Origin: an uncultured Lachnospiraceae bacterium
Lineage (GTDB): Bacteria > Bacillota > Clostridia > Lachnospirales > Lachnospiraceae
Reading direction: 5' to 3'
Length of the DNA: 12,502 nucleotides
NCBI GenBank assembly: GCA_934370915.1
Contig: CAKRNI010000063.1
Coordinates: 1 to 12,502 of the forward strand
Shown here piece after piece: positions 7,191 to 12,502 of the stretch. Numbering within the stretch: position 1 is the first letter of the stretch; the number at the start of each line of letters is the position of its first letter. The notes beneath the pieces were generated by a model that was not told the origin of the DNA, did no database searches, and was given only the letters and a program-made list of their open reading frames with translations. A program made the translations under genes and the position numbers.

Positions 7191-7212
7191 CATGCCGGTA
7201 CATTCCGGCATG
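7191..7212 (-). promoter_or_regulatory. Hairpin in the response-regulator mRNA leader
   Basis: CATGCCGG (7191-7198) and CCGGCATG (7205-7212) are perfect complements around a 6-base loop, within the roughly 95-base leader between the promoter and the ATG. No U-run follows on the minus strand. Flanking CCGG repeats (7219-7222) allow alternative pairing. The role is unknown. Confidence 0.45.
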
Positions 7213-7247
7213 CATGATTCCGGACTTTTCCTTCTTTGTTAACTTTT

Positions 7248-7276
7248 ATTATACCATGTCTTTCCTCACACGGTAA
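7248..7276 (-). promoter_or_regulatory. Promoter of the response regulator-kinase operon
   Basis: On the minus strand a perfect TATAAT (7248-7253) is preceded by TGG, giving an extended -10 (TGnTATAAT). The -35 position, 17 bases upstream, reads TTACCG (7271-7276), only 3/6 of consensus. A good -10 with a poor -35 and a direct repeat abutting it is the expected architecture for activator-dependent transcription. Confidence 0.7.
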
Positions 7277-7280
7277 ATAC

Positions 7281-7300
7281 CTGCCGCAGAATTGCCGCAG
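7281..7300. promoter_or_regulatory. Operator-like repeat, copy 1 (upstream of the response regulator)
   Basis: CTGCCGCAGAATTGCCGCAG holds TGCCGCAG twice with an 11-bp period and a 3-base AAT spacer. Its edge is four bases upstream of the regulator -35. OmpR/PhoB-type dimers bind such direct repeats of about one helical turn. It also lies in the region divergent to the M20 amidohydrolase gene and could influence it. Confidence 0.65.
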
Positions 7301-7405
7301 GACCCATTTTCCCATTGTATTTTCCGCAAAACTGTTGTAAACTGGCTCTATACCACGGTGCAGTGTAAAAGAAACATAATATTTTCAGAAAGGACGGAAG
7401 CTCAC

Positions 7406-8851
7406 ATGAATAAAGACCTCGAATTTCTCACCCGCGTGATCGATGAAAAATCCGCGAAAATCCTTGATGCAAATGATAAGATCTGGGAATATGCCGAGCT
7501 GGCATTCCACGAGACAAAATCAGCTGCCCTGTTAAAATCCATTTTAAAAGAAGAGGGCTTTGCCCTGACAGAAGGCGATGCCGGAATCCCGACCTGCTTT
7601 ACCGGAACCTTCTCCTACGGAACCGGAAAACCTGTGATGGGAATCCTCGGCGAGTATGATGCCTTATCATCCTTAAGCCAGAAGGCCGCCGATCCCCACA
7701 AGGATCCGTTAACGGAGGGCGCTCCCGGACATGGCTGCGGCCACTGCGCACTTGGCACCGGTGCACTTGCCGCTGCCCTCGCTGTCAAAGAATACCTGAC
7801 TGCCAATAAGAAAGACGGTACAATCATCTACTTTGGCTGCCCGGCCGAGGAGGGCGCAGGCTCCAAGCAGTTTATGGCCCGCGCAGGCATGTTCGACAAT
7901 GTTGATTTCGTATACTCCTGGCACCCGGCTACAAAAAATGCGGTTGAGTGCAACCACAGCAACGCCATCATGGGAGCAAACTTCTATTTCAAAGGCGTTG
8001 CCTCCCACGCCGGCGCGACTCCCTACCTTGGAAGAAGTGCTCTGGATGCCGTCGAGCTCATGAATGTGGGCTGCAACTATTTAAGGGAGCACATGATCCC
8101 GGAGGCAAGGATCCACTATGCTTACATTGATGCCGGCGGAACCGCCCCGAACGTTGTTCAGGATCACGCGACGATCCGCTATGAGGTCCGTTCCCCGTGG
8201 GTATATCAGGTAAAAGAGCTCTTCGAGCGCGTGAAAAATGTTGCCCGCGGTGCATCCATCATGACCGACACCTCCGTCGAGTGCGAACTTTCCATGGCAT
8301 TCACTGAGTATCTTCCGAACAACGCTCTGGCAGCCGTTGCCGATGAGTGTCTGCAGGAGGTCGGTGCTCCGGAATGGACGGAAGCTGACTATGCGATGGC
8401 AAAGGAATTTTTAAACACCTATCCGGAGACCACGCTTGAAAACATCAAGGCACAGATCATTGAAACTTACGGTGAAGACCGTCTGGATGAGATCCTTGAA
8501 AGACCGCTGGATTCCGAGATTCATCCGTTCAACCCGGATAAGATCAAGCTGACTGCCGGATCCACCGACGTAGGTGACGTCGGATACGCGGCACCGACCT
8601 TAAACATCAACATCGCCACCGCATGTGTCGGAAATGTAGGACACTCCTGGCAGATGGTTGCCCAGTCCTGCAGCCCGTTAGCCCACAAGGGACTCCTGAC
8701 CGCAGCGAAGGTTCTGGCTCTCTCCTGTGTCCGTACCATGGACCGTCCGGACGTGATCGAGGCCGCAAAAAAAGAGCTGAAAAAGAGAAACGGCGGACAT
8801 TACACCTGCCCGCTGCCGGATTCCGTACAGCCGCCGTTAGATACATACTAA
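7406..8851 (+). CDS. M20D-family amidohydrolase, AbgB-like (p-aminobenzoyl-glutamate hydrolase subunit B type)
   Basis: Metal-dependent cytoplasmic amidohydrolase. The family cleaves N-acyl amino acids or small dipeptides; the E. coli AbgA/AbgB pair releases p-aminobenzoate from p-aminobenzoyl-glutamate. Length is 481 residues, the same as E. coli AbgB as I recall it. Motifs: GILGEYDAL (79-87), PGHGCGHCALGTGA (107-120, metal ligands Cys111/His113), CPAEEGAGSKQF (145-156, catalytic/ligand Glu pair), WHP (172-174), ASHAGATPY (199-207), GGTAPNVVQDHA (244-255) and CVGNVGHSWQM (407-417, last His ligand). ATG 7406 follows AAGGACGG; an upstream in-frame start adding 38 residues lacks family similarity. 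No AbgA partner or AbgT transporter is adjacent, so the substrate is uncertain. A possible promoter is TTGTAT-16-TAAACT (7315-7342), a weak match. It stands alone and is closed by a terminator. Confidence 0.9.
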   Translation: MNKDLEFLTRVIDEKSAKILDANDKIWEYAELAFHETKSAALLKSILKEEGFALTEGDAGIPTCFTGTFSYGTGKPVMGILGEYDALSSLSQKAADPHKDPLTEGAPGHGCGHCALGTGALAAALAVKEYLTANKKDGTIIYFGCPAEEGAGSKQFMARAGMFDNVDFVYSWHPATKNAVECNHSNAIMGANFYFKGVASHAGATPYLGRSALDAVELMNVGCNYLREHMIPEARIHYAYIDAGGTAPNVVQDHATIRYEVRSPWVYQVKELFERVKNVARGASIMTDTSVECELSMAFTEYLPNNALAAVADECLQEVGAPEWTEADYAMAKEFLNTYPETTLENIKAQIIETYGEDRLDEILERPLDSEIHPFNPDKIKLTAGSTDVGDVGYAAPTLNINIATACVGNVGHSWQMVAQSCSPLAHKGLLTAAKVLALSCVRTMDRPDVIEAAKKELKKRNGGHYTCPLPDSVQPPLDTY

Positions 8852-8889
8852 ACTGCTGCCTTCCGGCACATATTCTTTCACAGCTGGCA

Positions 8890-8911
8890 CAGCAGGTGCA
8901 GCGACCTGCTG
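8890..8911 (+). other. Short perfect hairpin downstream of the amidohydrolase
   Basis: CAGCAGGT (8890-8897) and ACCTGCTG (8904-8911) pair perfectly around GCAGCG. There is no U-run. It lies about 40 bases after the stop and before the main terminator, so it may protect the mRNA 3' end, or be incidental. Confidence 0.4.
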
Positions 8912-8936
8912 AACCGTTATGGCGCACTACATAAAA

Positions 8937-8981
8937 ATACGCCTCATTCCGGCAGTTTCTTCTGCCAGGAATGAGGCGTAT
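8937..8981. terminator. Strong bidirectional terminator between amidohydrolase and pyruvate-kinase-like gene
   Basis: ATACGCCTCATTCC (8937-8950) pairs perfectly with 8968-8981. Inside, GGCAG pairs with CTGCC around a TTTCTT loop, with one bulged A. TTTTT follows on the plus strand (8983-8987); on the minus strand AAAAA (8933-8937) gives a U-run. It serves both converging genes and abuts the kinase-like stop codon. Confidence 0.9.
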
Positions 8982-8986
8982 CTTTT

Positions 8987-10045
8987 TCAGCATTGTTTCT
9001 GCATCCAGTTCTCTGCACTTTTTACGGTATTGGCCATATACCGGATCACTTCCACCGGATAATCTCCGACAGCAGTCTCTCCTGTCACCATAATCGAAGA
9101 TGCGCCGTCCAGTACTGCATGGAAGATATCGTTCACCTCTGCGCGTGTCGGGACCGGACTGCACTCCATGGACGCCAGCATCTGGGTCACTACCATGAAC
9201 GGTTTTCCTGCCTCCCGGCATTTTTCGGAGATCTGACGCTGGACTCCCGGGAGATCCCATAGATGTACAGCATTCCCAAGATCTCCTCTTGCGATCACGA
9301 TCTCATCCGCCGCCGGAAAAAGTTCCTCCAGTTTTCGGACGCCATCCATATTTTCGATCTTGGCAAAGAGCCTGATATCCTCCGCTCCCGCTTCCCGAAG
9401 TGCTTTTTTCACACACTCTAAATCCCTGTGATCCCTCACGAATGGCTGCATGACACCTGTCACACCCATCTCTTTTGCGATCTTAATATTTTCAAGATCT
9501 GCTTTTGTAAGTGTCGGCGGATAGATCTTTGCTCCCGGAAGTGCAACGCTCTTTCTGCTCTTTAAGAGACCTCCCCAGAGGACTTTTGCGAAACAACGTT
9601 TCTTTTCGGTCTCTTCTCCACGATCCTCCGGCGTACTGACCGGGTTTTCCACAATTTTTAAATGGATCTTCCCATCGTCCAGAAGAACTTCCTGACCCGG
9701 AACCAGATACGGAAATACAAGTTCCGGAAGCGCGATCTTTGCGGATCTTCCCGCCTTCAGGTTCTCTGAAATCTCACAGATCTCAACAATGTCCCCATTC
9801 CGCAGAGAAACCAGTTCCGCGACGGTCCCGGTCCGAAGTTCCGGTCCCTGCAGATCCACGAGAAGCTGCGGTTTCACTCCACATTTTTCCGCTGCACGCT
9901 TCATCTTTCCGATCAGTTCCCCTGACTCTGCCAGAGTCACATGGGACAGATTCAGCCGCATCCCTGTCATTCCCAGTGAAAACATCTCCGCCAGCACCTT
10001 CTCGCTCCCACACGCCGGTCCCAGCGTTCCGTATAGATTCACCAT
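8987..10045 (-). CDS. Pyruvate-kinase-like protein lacking the C-terminal regulatory domain
   Basis: 352 residues covering only the (beta/alpha)8 barrel and the inserted B domain of pyruvate kinase; normal enzymes have about 470 or more residues, with a C-terminal allosteric domain. Conserved: RLNLSH (Arg30, Asn32, Ser34), GPELRTG (67-73), LPGAKIYPPTLT, PFVR, KIEN with the expected catalytic Lys229 and metal ligand Glu231, ARGDLG with Asp255, TQML (Thr287), PTRAEVND and GETAVGDYP (322-330). The usual Thr-Lys before GPE reads Leu65-Gln66; that Thr helps bind K+ in muscle enzyme, so activity may be altered. The chain ends ENWMQKQC straight after the barrel, with the stop next to a terminator, so the gene looks naturally short rather than recently broken. 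The start at 10045 has AGGAGG eight bases upstream; a start 14 codons earlier is less likely. It may be an active unregulated kinase, or act on another enolpyruvyl-type substrate. Confidence 0.88.
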   Translation of the reverse strand: MVNLYGTLGPACGSEKVLAEMFSLGMTGMRLNLSHVTLAESGELIGKMKRAAEKCGVKPQLLVDLQGPELRTGTVAELVSLRNGDIVEICEISENLKAGRSAKIALPELVFPYLVPGQEVLLDDGKIHLKIVENPVSTPEDRGEETEKKRCFAKVLWGGLLKSRKSVALPGAKIYPPTLTKADLENIKIAKEMGVTGVMQPFVRDHRDLECVKKALREAGAEDIRLFAKIENMDGVRKLEELFPAADEIVIARGDLGNAVHLWDLPGVQRQISEKCREAGKPFMVVTQMLASMECSPVPTRAEVNDIFHAVLDGASSIMVTGETAVGDYPVEVIRYMANTVKSAENWMQKQC

Positions 10046-10077
10046 CTGAATTTCCTCCTGCTCCTTATTCTGTCTCA

Positions 10078-10106
10078 AGCATAACATAAGAGCGCAGGGT
10101 TGTCAT
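10078..10106 (-). promoter_or_regulatory. Promoter of the pyruvate-kinase-like gene
   Basis: On the minus strand ATGACA (10101-10106; 5/6 match) and TATGCT (10078-10083; 4/6) are 17 bases apart. The start of transcription would fall about 25 bases before the ATG, so the gene can be transcribed on its own. Confidence 0.6.
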
Positions 10107-10196
10107 CCCATTTCCGATTCTGTCTCTGATCGGCAAACGATGGATTCCGGCGCAGACTGCATCCCCTTCTGTTCTCCGGCGGAAAGTGTGGAATCG

Positions 10197-10295
10197 TCAG
10201 ATCGGTACCGGTGTCTGTGCCAAAATTGAAATAATCGCAACTGCCGCCAAAATACCTGCAATGGCTGCCACCGCAATGATAATGTTTCTTTTCAT
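10197..10295 (-). CDS. Predicted 32-residue single-span membrane microprotein
   Basis: A short frame from ATG 10295 to TGA 10197 encodes MKRNIIIAVAAIAGILAAVA followed by IISILAQTPVPI. Lys2-Arg3 precede an uninterrupted hydrophobic stretch (about residues 5-26), typical of a single N-in membrane span, with a short Pro-containing tail. A good ribosome binding site (AAAGGGAG) ends five bases before the ATG. It lies 66 bases downstream of the GNAT-YoaP gene on the same strand and about 90 bases upstream of the pyruvate-kinase-like promoter, so it may be co-transcribed with the GNAT gene. No family is recognised. A cleaved signal peptide remnant is an alternative, but the whole product would then be almost nothing. 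Without it, the gap 10046-10361 contains only the promoter at 10078-10106. Confidence 0.55.
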   Translation of the reverse strand: MKRNIIIAVAAIAGILAAVAIISILAQTPVPI

Positions 10296-10361
10296 AGATA
10301 CTCCCTTTCTCCCGTTCCAGCCCTTATATCTTCTCAGAATCGCCGCGGAACATTTCTGCCA

Positions 10362-11105
10362 TCACTTTATGCCCGCCAGTGCCAGAAACTTTTTATCTGA
10401 CTGAATGCCCTGAGTCAAAAACTCTCCATCCCGGAACAGGGCATAGGTGGTGACCGGCGCAGGTACATTCTGTGCGTTTTCTTTGTCGGTAATGTGAAAT
10501 GCCTGAAATGGGATCCCGTGTTCCTTTGCCACTTCCTGTATCTTCGGCACCCAATAACAGGTGAAAGGGCACTGGTCGGTGTAATAGAGGACAAATCCCA
10601 TTTCGCCAACTTTCGGATGTCTCGCACAATCTTTGAATCTCGGCTGATCCGCATTCTCTGCAAGGGGCAGGTACATGAGGTTGATGCCACAGTCGGATAT
10701 GTCCGCAACCTTAAAGCCTTTATACTTCAGGAATTTCGGATCAGCTAAAAATTCCCGCTTCCGCCCCTCAGCGCACAGAATGCAAATTCCTTTCTTTCCC
10801 TGCTCTTTCGCGTCCCGGATGCACTCGGAAAGCAGTTCTGAGGAATAGCCATGTCCCTTCATGGAACCGGAAACCCAAAGGCAGTTGATGTAAAGCCAGC
10901 CGCCTGCTTCAATGGGCACCCATGCGTTTTCCGCCGGAATATATTCGATAAAGCACTTCCCACGCTCCTCGCTGCGATAAAAGACAAGCCCCTCATCAAA
11001 ACGCTGCTTCAGCCACTCCTTTTTTGCAAGCGCCTGCTTGCCGGACATGGCGCAGCAGATGTGCTCCTTGTCGATGTTCTCTTTTGTGATATGGATATAT
11101 TTCAT
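10362..11105 (-). CDS. GNAT acetyltransferase fused to a YoaP-like C-terminal domain
   Basis: 247 residues in two parts. Residues 1-about 148 form a GNAT N-acetyltransferase fold: beta strand LYINCLWVSG (71-80), then the acetyl-CoA pyrophosphate loop MKGHGYSSELL (82-92; R/K-x-x-G-x-G-like), and the later KYKGFKVADI strand. Residues about 165-247 match the YoaP type of C-terminal domain, thioredoxin-like in flavour: GFVLYYTDQCPFTCYWVPKI with Cys179 and Cys183 (CxxxC), cis-Pro-like PAPVTTYALF, and ending KFLALAGIK. The substrate is unknown; metal or electrophile detoxification and modification of a small thiol have been supposed for such fusions. AGGTG seven bases upstream supports the start at 11105. 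It has its own consensus promoter under apparent repressor control (11157-11206), lies downstream of the CMD gene, and is followed by the predicted microprotein. Confidence 0.88.
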   Translation of the reverse strand: MKYIHITKENIDKEHICCAMSGKQALAKKEWLKQRFDEGLVFYRSEERGKCFIEYIPAENAWVPIEAGGWLYINCLWVSGSMKGHGYSSELLSECIRDAKEQGKKGICILCAEGRKREFLADPKFLKYKGFKVADISDCGINLMYLPLAENADQPRFKDCARHPKVGEMGFVLYYTDQCPFTCYWVPKIQEVAKEHGIPFQAFHITDKENAQNVPAPVTTYALFRDGEFLTQGIQSDKKFLALAGIK

Positions 11106-11156
11106 CGATCGTCACCTGGCTTTCTCCATATTTATTGCATAATTTTCCCCTTAACA

Positions 11157-11201
11157 AAGTAACCACTTGGTAACTTTATTATAGTTGCCGAATGGTTACT
11201 T
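11157..11201. promoter_or_regulatory. Compound dyad operator on the GNAT-YoaP promoter
   Basis: AAGTAACCA-CT-TGGTAACTT (11157-11176) is a 20-bp palindrome with one mismatched pair. A second, poorer dyad ends in a perfect half-site TGGTTACTT (11193-11201). Together, arms 11157-11175 and 11183-11201 match at 16 of 19 positions around TTATTAT, which contains most of the -10. A TetR- or MarR-like repressor dimer pair would block both the promoter spacer and the +1 region. The cognate regulator is not visible in the window. Confidence 0.7.
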
Positions 11202-11206
11202 GTCAA
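11178..11206 (-). promoter_or_regulatory. Full-consensus promoter of the GNAT-YoaP gene
   Basis: On the minus strand TTGACA (11201-11206), a 17-base spacer (11184-11200) and TATAAT (11178-11183) match the sigma-A consensus at all 12 positions. It starts transcription about 65 bases upstream of the GNAT ATG. Such a strong promoter overlapped by dyads indicates tight repression with high induced output. Confidence 0.88.
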
Positions 11207-11242
11207 GAGCCAATGTAGAAATTGCACTTTTATCGATCCCGG

Positions 11243-11608
11243 TTAGGCAAAGTCAGACTGGAAGTTATATGGCAAATCTCCTTCACCTGTCTCCCAAACT
11301 TCCTTTGCAAGATTGAAAACAGCCCATGCTTTTGGCCATCCTGCATAGAATGCGACATGGGTGATCACTGCAGCAATCTCTTTTTGTGTCACACCATGAT
11401 TTTTTGCATTTTGAAGGTGATATTTTAAGGAAGAATCCGTAATTCCGGACGCCATCAAAGCAACCACTGTAATGATACTTCTTGTTTTTACATCAATATC
11501 ATGATTATTCCAGTTTTCACCGAAAAGCACATCATCGTTAAAATGTGCAAACTCCGGTGCAAATCCGCCAAGTGCATTTCTTCCTGCTGTCTGTACTATT
11601 TTTCCCAT
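11243..11608 (-). CDS. Carboxymuconolactone decarboxylase (CMD) family protein, YurZ-like
   Basis: 121 residues of the all-helical AhpD/CMD superfamily. Recognisable blocks are TRSIITVVALMASGITDSSL (42-61), KYHLQNAKNHGVTQKEI (62-78) and ITHVAFYAGWPKAWAVF (82-98) with conserved His84. The peroxidase CxxC of AhpD is absent, so alkylhydroperoxidase chemistry is not expected. YurZ-type members often sit beside flavodoxins and oxidoreductases, and their reaction is generally unknown. GGAGGC about ten bases upstream supports the start at 11608. It follows the flavodoxin gene after 28 bases on the same strand, so both are almost certainly one transcript. No terminator separates it from the GNAT promoter region, which starts about 40 bases downstream, so read-through into the GNAT gene is possible. 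Confidence 0.92.
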   Translation of the reverse strand: MGKIVQTAGRNALGGFAPEFAHFNDDVLFGENWNNHDIDVKTRSIITVVALMASGITDSSLKYHLQNAKNHGVTQKEIAAVITHVAFYAGWPKAWAVFNLAKEVWETGEGDLPYNFQSDFA

Positions 11609-11636
11609 ATTCTGTACGCCTCCGAGTCTCTGTCAT

Positions 11637-12107
11637 TTATAAAGATCTTACCCACTCACTGATTTCCTGCTTCGTTCCACGGTTTAGCAAGCTGCCTTCT
11701 GTGATAACCGCATCTGGTGCGGACAGCTGCAATTCTTTTACAGTATTACCGAATCCACTTCCACCGGATGTTGCAAAAAGTATAATCTTCTTACCACTAA
11801 AGTCATAGGCTTCCAAAAATGTATTGATGATTGTCGGAGCCACATACCACCAGATAGGGAATCCTAAAAGGATCTCGTCATAAGAACTCATATCCATCTC
11901 TTTCTTCATGATCTCCGGTCTGTATTTCTTATCATTCATTTCCACACTGCTTCGGGATTTTTTATCCATCCAGTCAAGATCCGCCCTTGTATATGGAACT
12001 TTCGGCTCAATCTCAAATAAATCAGCTTTTACTTCCTCTGCAATCATTTCTGCAACTTTTTTTGTTGTTCCACTTGCGCTGAAAAATGCAACTAATTTTT
12101 TACTCAT
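11637..12107 (-). CDS. Flavodoxin (FMN-binding electron-transfer protein)
   Basis: 156 residues, a single cytoplasmic flavodoxin-fold domain that binds FMN and carries electrons or reduces quinone-like substrates. The phosphate loop is FSASGTTKKVAEMI (9-22), with Ser/Thr in the positions that hold the FMN phosphate. The isoalloxazine-contacting segments are GFPIWWYVAP (82-91, with Trp86, Trp87 and Tyr88) and ATSGGSGFG (112-120). GGAAGGAG nine bases upstream sets the start at 12107. This is the clostridial type usually annotated 'flavodoxin' and found next to LysR and CMD genes. Here it leads a two-gene unit with CMD and lies just downstream of a LysR-family gene on the same strand. Its promoter region has a long inverted repeat at 12146-12184. 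DNA here is clearly more AT-rich than in the left half of the window. Confidence 0.94.
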   Translation of the reverse strand: MSKKLVAFFSASGTTKKVAEMIAEEVKADLFEIEPKVPYTRADLDWMDKKSRSSVEMNDKKYRPEIMKKEMDMSSYDEILLGFPIWWYVAPTIINTFLEAYDFSGKKIILFATSGGSGFGNTVKELQLSAPDAVITEGSLLNRGTKQEISEWVRSL

Positions 12108-12145
12108 AATAAAAAGCTCCTTCCTTTACGAATATTTCGCATAAA

Positions 12146-12184
12146 AATAGATGTATAAGATTTGAATTTTCTTATACATCTATT
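12146..12184. promoter_or_regulatory. 15-bp perfect inverted repeat at the flavodoxin promoter
   Basis: AATAGATGTATAAGA (12146-12160) is the exact complement of 12170-12184, around a 9-base spacer. It overlaps the last three bases of the proposed -10 and covers the transcription start. It may be an operator. On the minus strand TTTTT also follows the arm, so a weak terminator for the LysR transcript is possible, but only three of 15 pairs are G-C. Confidence 0.65.
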
Positions 12185-12211
12185 GTATACCCGATTATTT
12201 TATTATGTCTA
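12182..12211 (-). promoter_or_regulatory. Promoter of the flavodoxin-CMD operon
   Basis: On the minus strand TAGACA (12206-12211; 5/6) and TACAAT (12182-12187; 5/6) are 18 bases apart, just downstream of the LysR stop codon (12233-12235). Transcription would start within the inverted repeat and give a leader of about 65-70 bases. Confidence 0.65.
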
Positions 12212-12232
12212 ATGCTTATATTGAATTATCTT

Positions 12233-12502
12233 CTATGCCTGAAAAGCATTTATTTCTTCTATCATTTTACTGACTGCCAGAGAATATGGGATGTTTCTCC
12301 TCCAGGCAATCACAGTACTTGTCGTGATTTCTGGAGAAATTTTACGTTGTACAAGAATGTCCTCTCTCCAATACTTTGCGGCACCTTCGATCGATATCGG
12401 ATACCCCAGTCCATTTGCTGCCATGACTCCGGCATTGGTTCCAAGATTACTTGTAAAAGCAATCTGCAGTTTTGAAAAATCTTTCCCAAACCAATTGGCA
12501 AG
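12233..12502 (-). CDS. LysR-family transcriptional regulator, C-terminal part only
   Basis: The last 89 residues of a regulator whose N-terminal helix-turn-helix lies beyond the right edge; the frame is open to base 12502. The visible part is the end of the LysR effector-binding domain: LANWFGKDFSKLQIAF, TSNLGTNAGVMAANGLGYPI (the usual V-x-x-G-x-G-x-x-x-P core), then TSTVIAWRRNIPYSLAVSKM and a final helix. The TAG stop is at 12233. It is codirectional with, and 125 bases upstream of, the flavodoxin gene, whereas LysR genes are more often divergent from their targets. It is the best candidate regulator of the flavodoxin-CMD unit, but the site at 12146-12184 is longer and more symmetrical than a simple T-N11-A LysR box. 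Confidence 0.85.
   Translation of the reverse strand, partial: LANWFGKDFSKLQIAFTSNLGTNAGVMAANGLGYPISIEGAAKYWREDILVQRKISPEITTSTVIAWRRNIPYSLAVSKMIEEINAFQA

Noticed and set aside
7292..7405. N-terminal extension of the amidohydrolase
   Set aside because: The extra 38 residues do not resemble the family, and 7406 has a ribosome binding site and the family N-terminus.
8607..9260. 217-codon open frame on the minus strand
   Set aside because: It crosses the end of the amidohydrolase, a strong terminator and the pyruvate-kinase-like gene; its composition (Arg/Cys/Gly-rich) is that of an antisense shadow.
8987..10045. Pseudogene of pyruvate kinase
   Set aside because: Catalytic motifs are intact, the frame is clean, and it has its own promoter, ribosome binding site and terminator at the end.
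12146..12184. Calling the inverted repeat only a terminator of the LysR gene
   Set aside because: Only three of 15 pairs are G-C and it overlaps a good promoter, so a regulatory role is at least as likely.

Overview
The window looks like chromosomal DNA of an anaerobic Firmicute, most likely a Lachnospiraceae / Clostridium cluster XIVa member. The basis is moderate GC with TTA- and GGA-rich codon use, strong AGGAGG-type ribosome binding sites, and best remembered matches to clostridial families. The genus is not determined. No rRNA, tRNA, CRISPR array, insertion sequence or phage gene was seen.

Region 1 (1-3303, minus strand) is a tight housekeeping operon read leftwards: a triple-S1-domain RNA-binding protein, a small (p)ppGpp synthetase, D-aminoacyl-tRNA deacylase (dtd) and an M18 aminopeptidase cut by the window edge. 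The theme is translation, alarmone signalling and peptide turnover. An 11-bp perfect stem-loop spans the synthetase stop codon, just before the dtd ribosome binding site. Region 2 (3382-4473, plus strand) is a single YcdX-like PHP metallophosphatase with its own promoter. It is followed by about 200 bases of highly structured non-coding DNA ending in a bidirectional terminator.

Region 3 (4499-7300, minus strand) is a two-component module: an OmpR/PhoB response regulator, a membrane histidine kinase overlapping it by ATGA, and a small secreted helical protein. A 20-bp operator-like element (two TGCCGCAG half-sites, 11-bp period) lies just upstream of the regulator promoter. A 19/20 copy sits inside the last codons of the kinase, just upstream of the secreted-protein gene. 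The simplest reading is a self-regulated system whose regulator also drives the secreted protein from a promoter hidden in the kinase gene. Region 4 (7406-8851, plus strand) is an AbgB-like M20 amidohydrolase, closed by a strong bidirectional terminator.

Region 5 (8987-10295, minus strand) holds a pyruvate-kinase-like protein lacking the C-terminal allosteric domain, with its own promoter, and an upstream 32-residue single-membrane-span microprotein. Region 6 (10362-12502, minus strand) is an accessory stress/redox segment: the end of a LysR regulator, a flavodoxin, a carboxymuconolactone-decarboxylase-like protein and a GNAT-YoaP fusion. The flavodoxin promoter carries a 15-bp perfect inverted repeat. 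The GNAT promoter is fully consensus (TTGACA-17-TATAAT) and is covered by dyad operators. The right end is visibly more AT-rich than the rest, which is compatible with separate acquisition.
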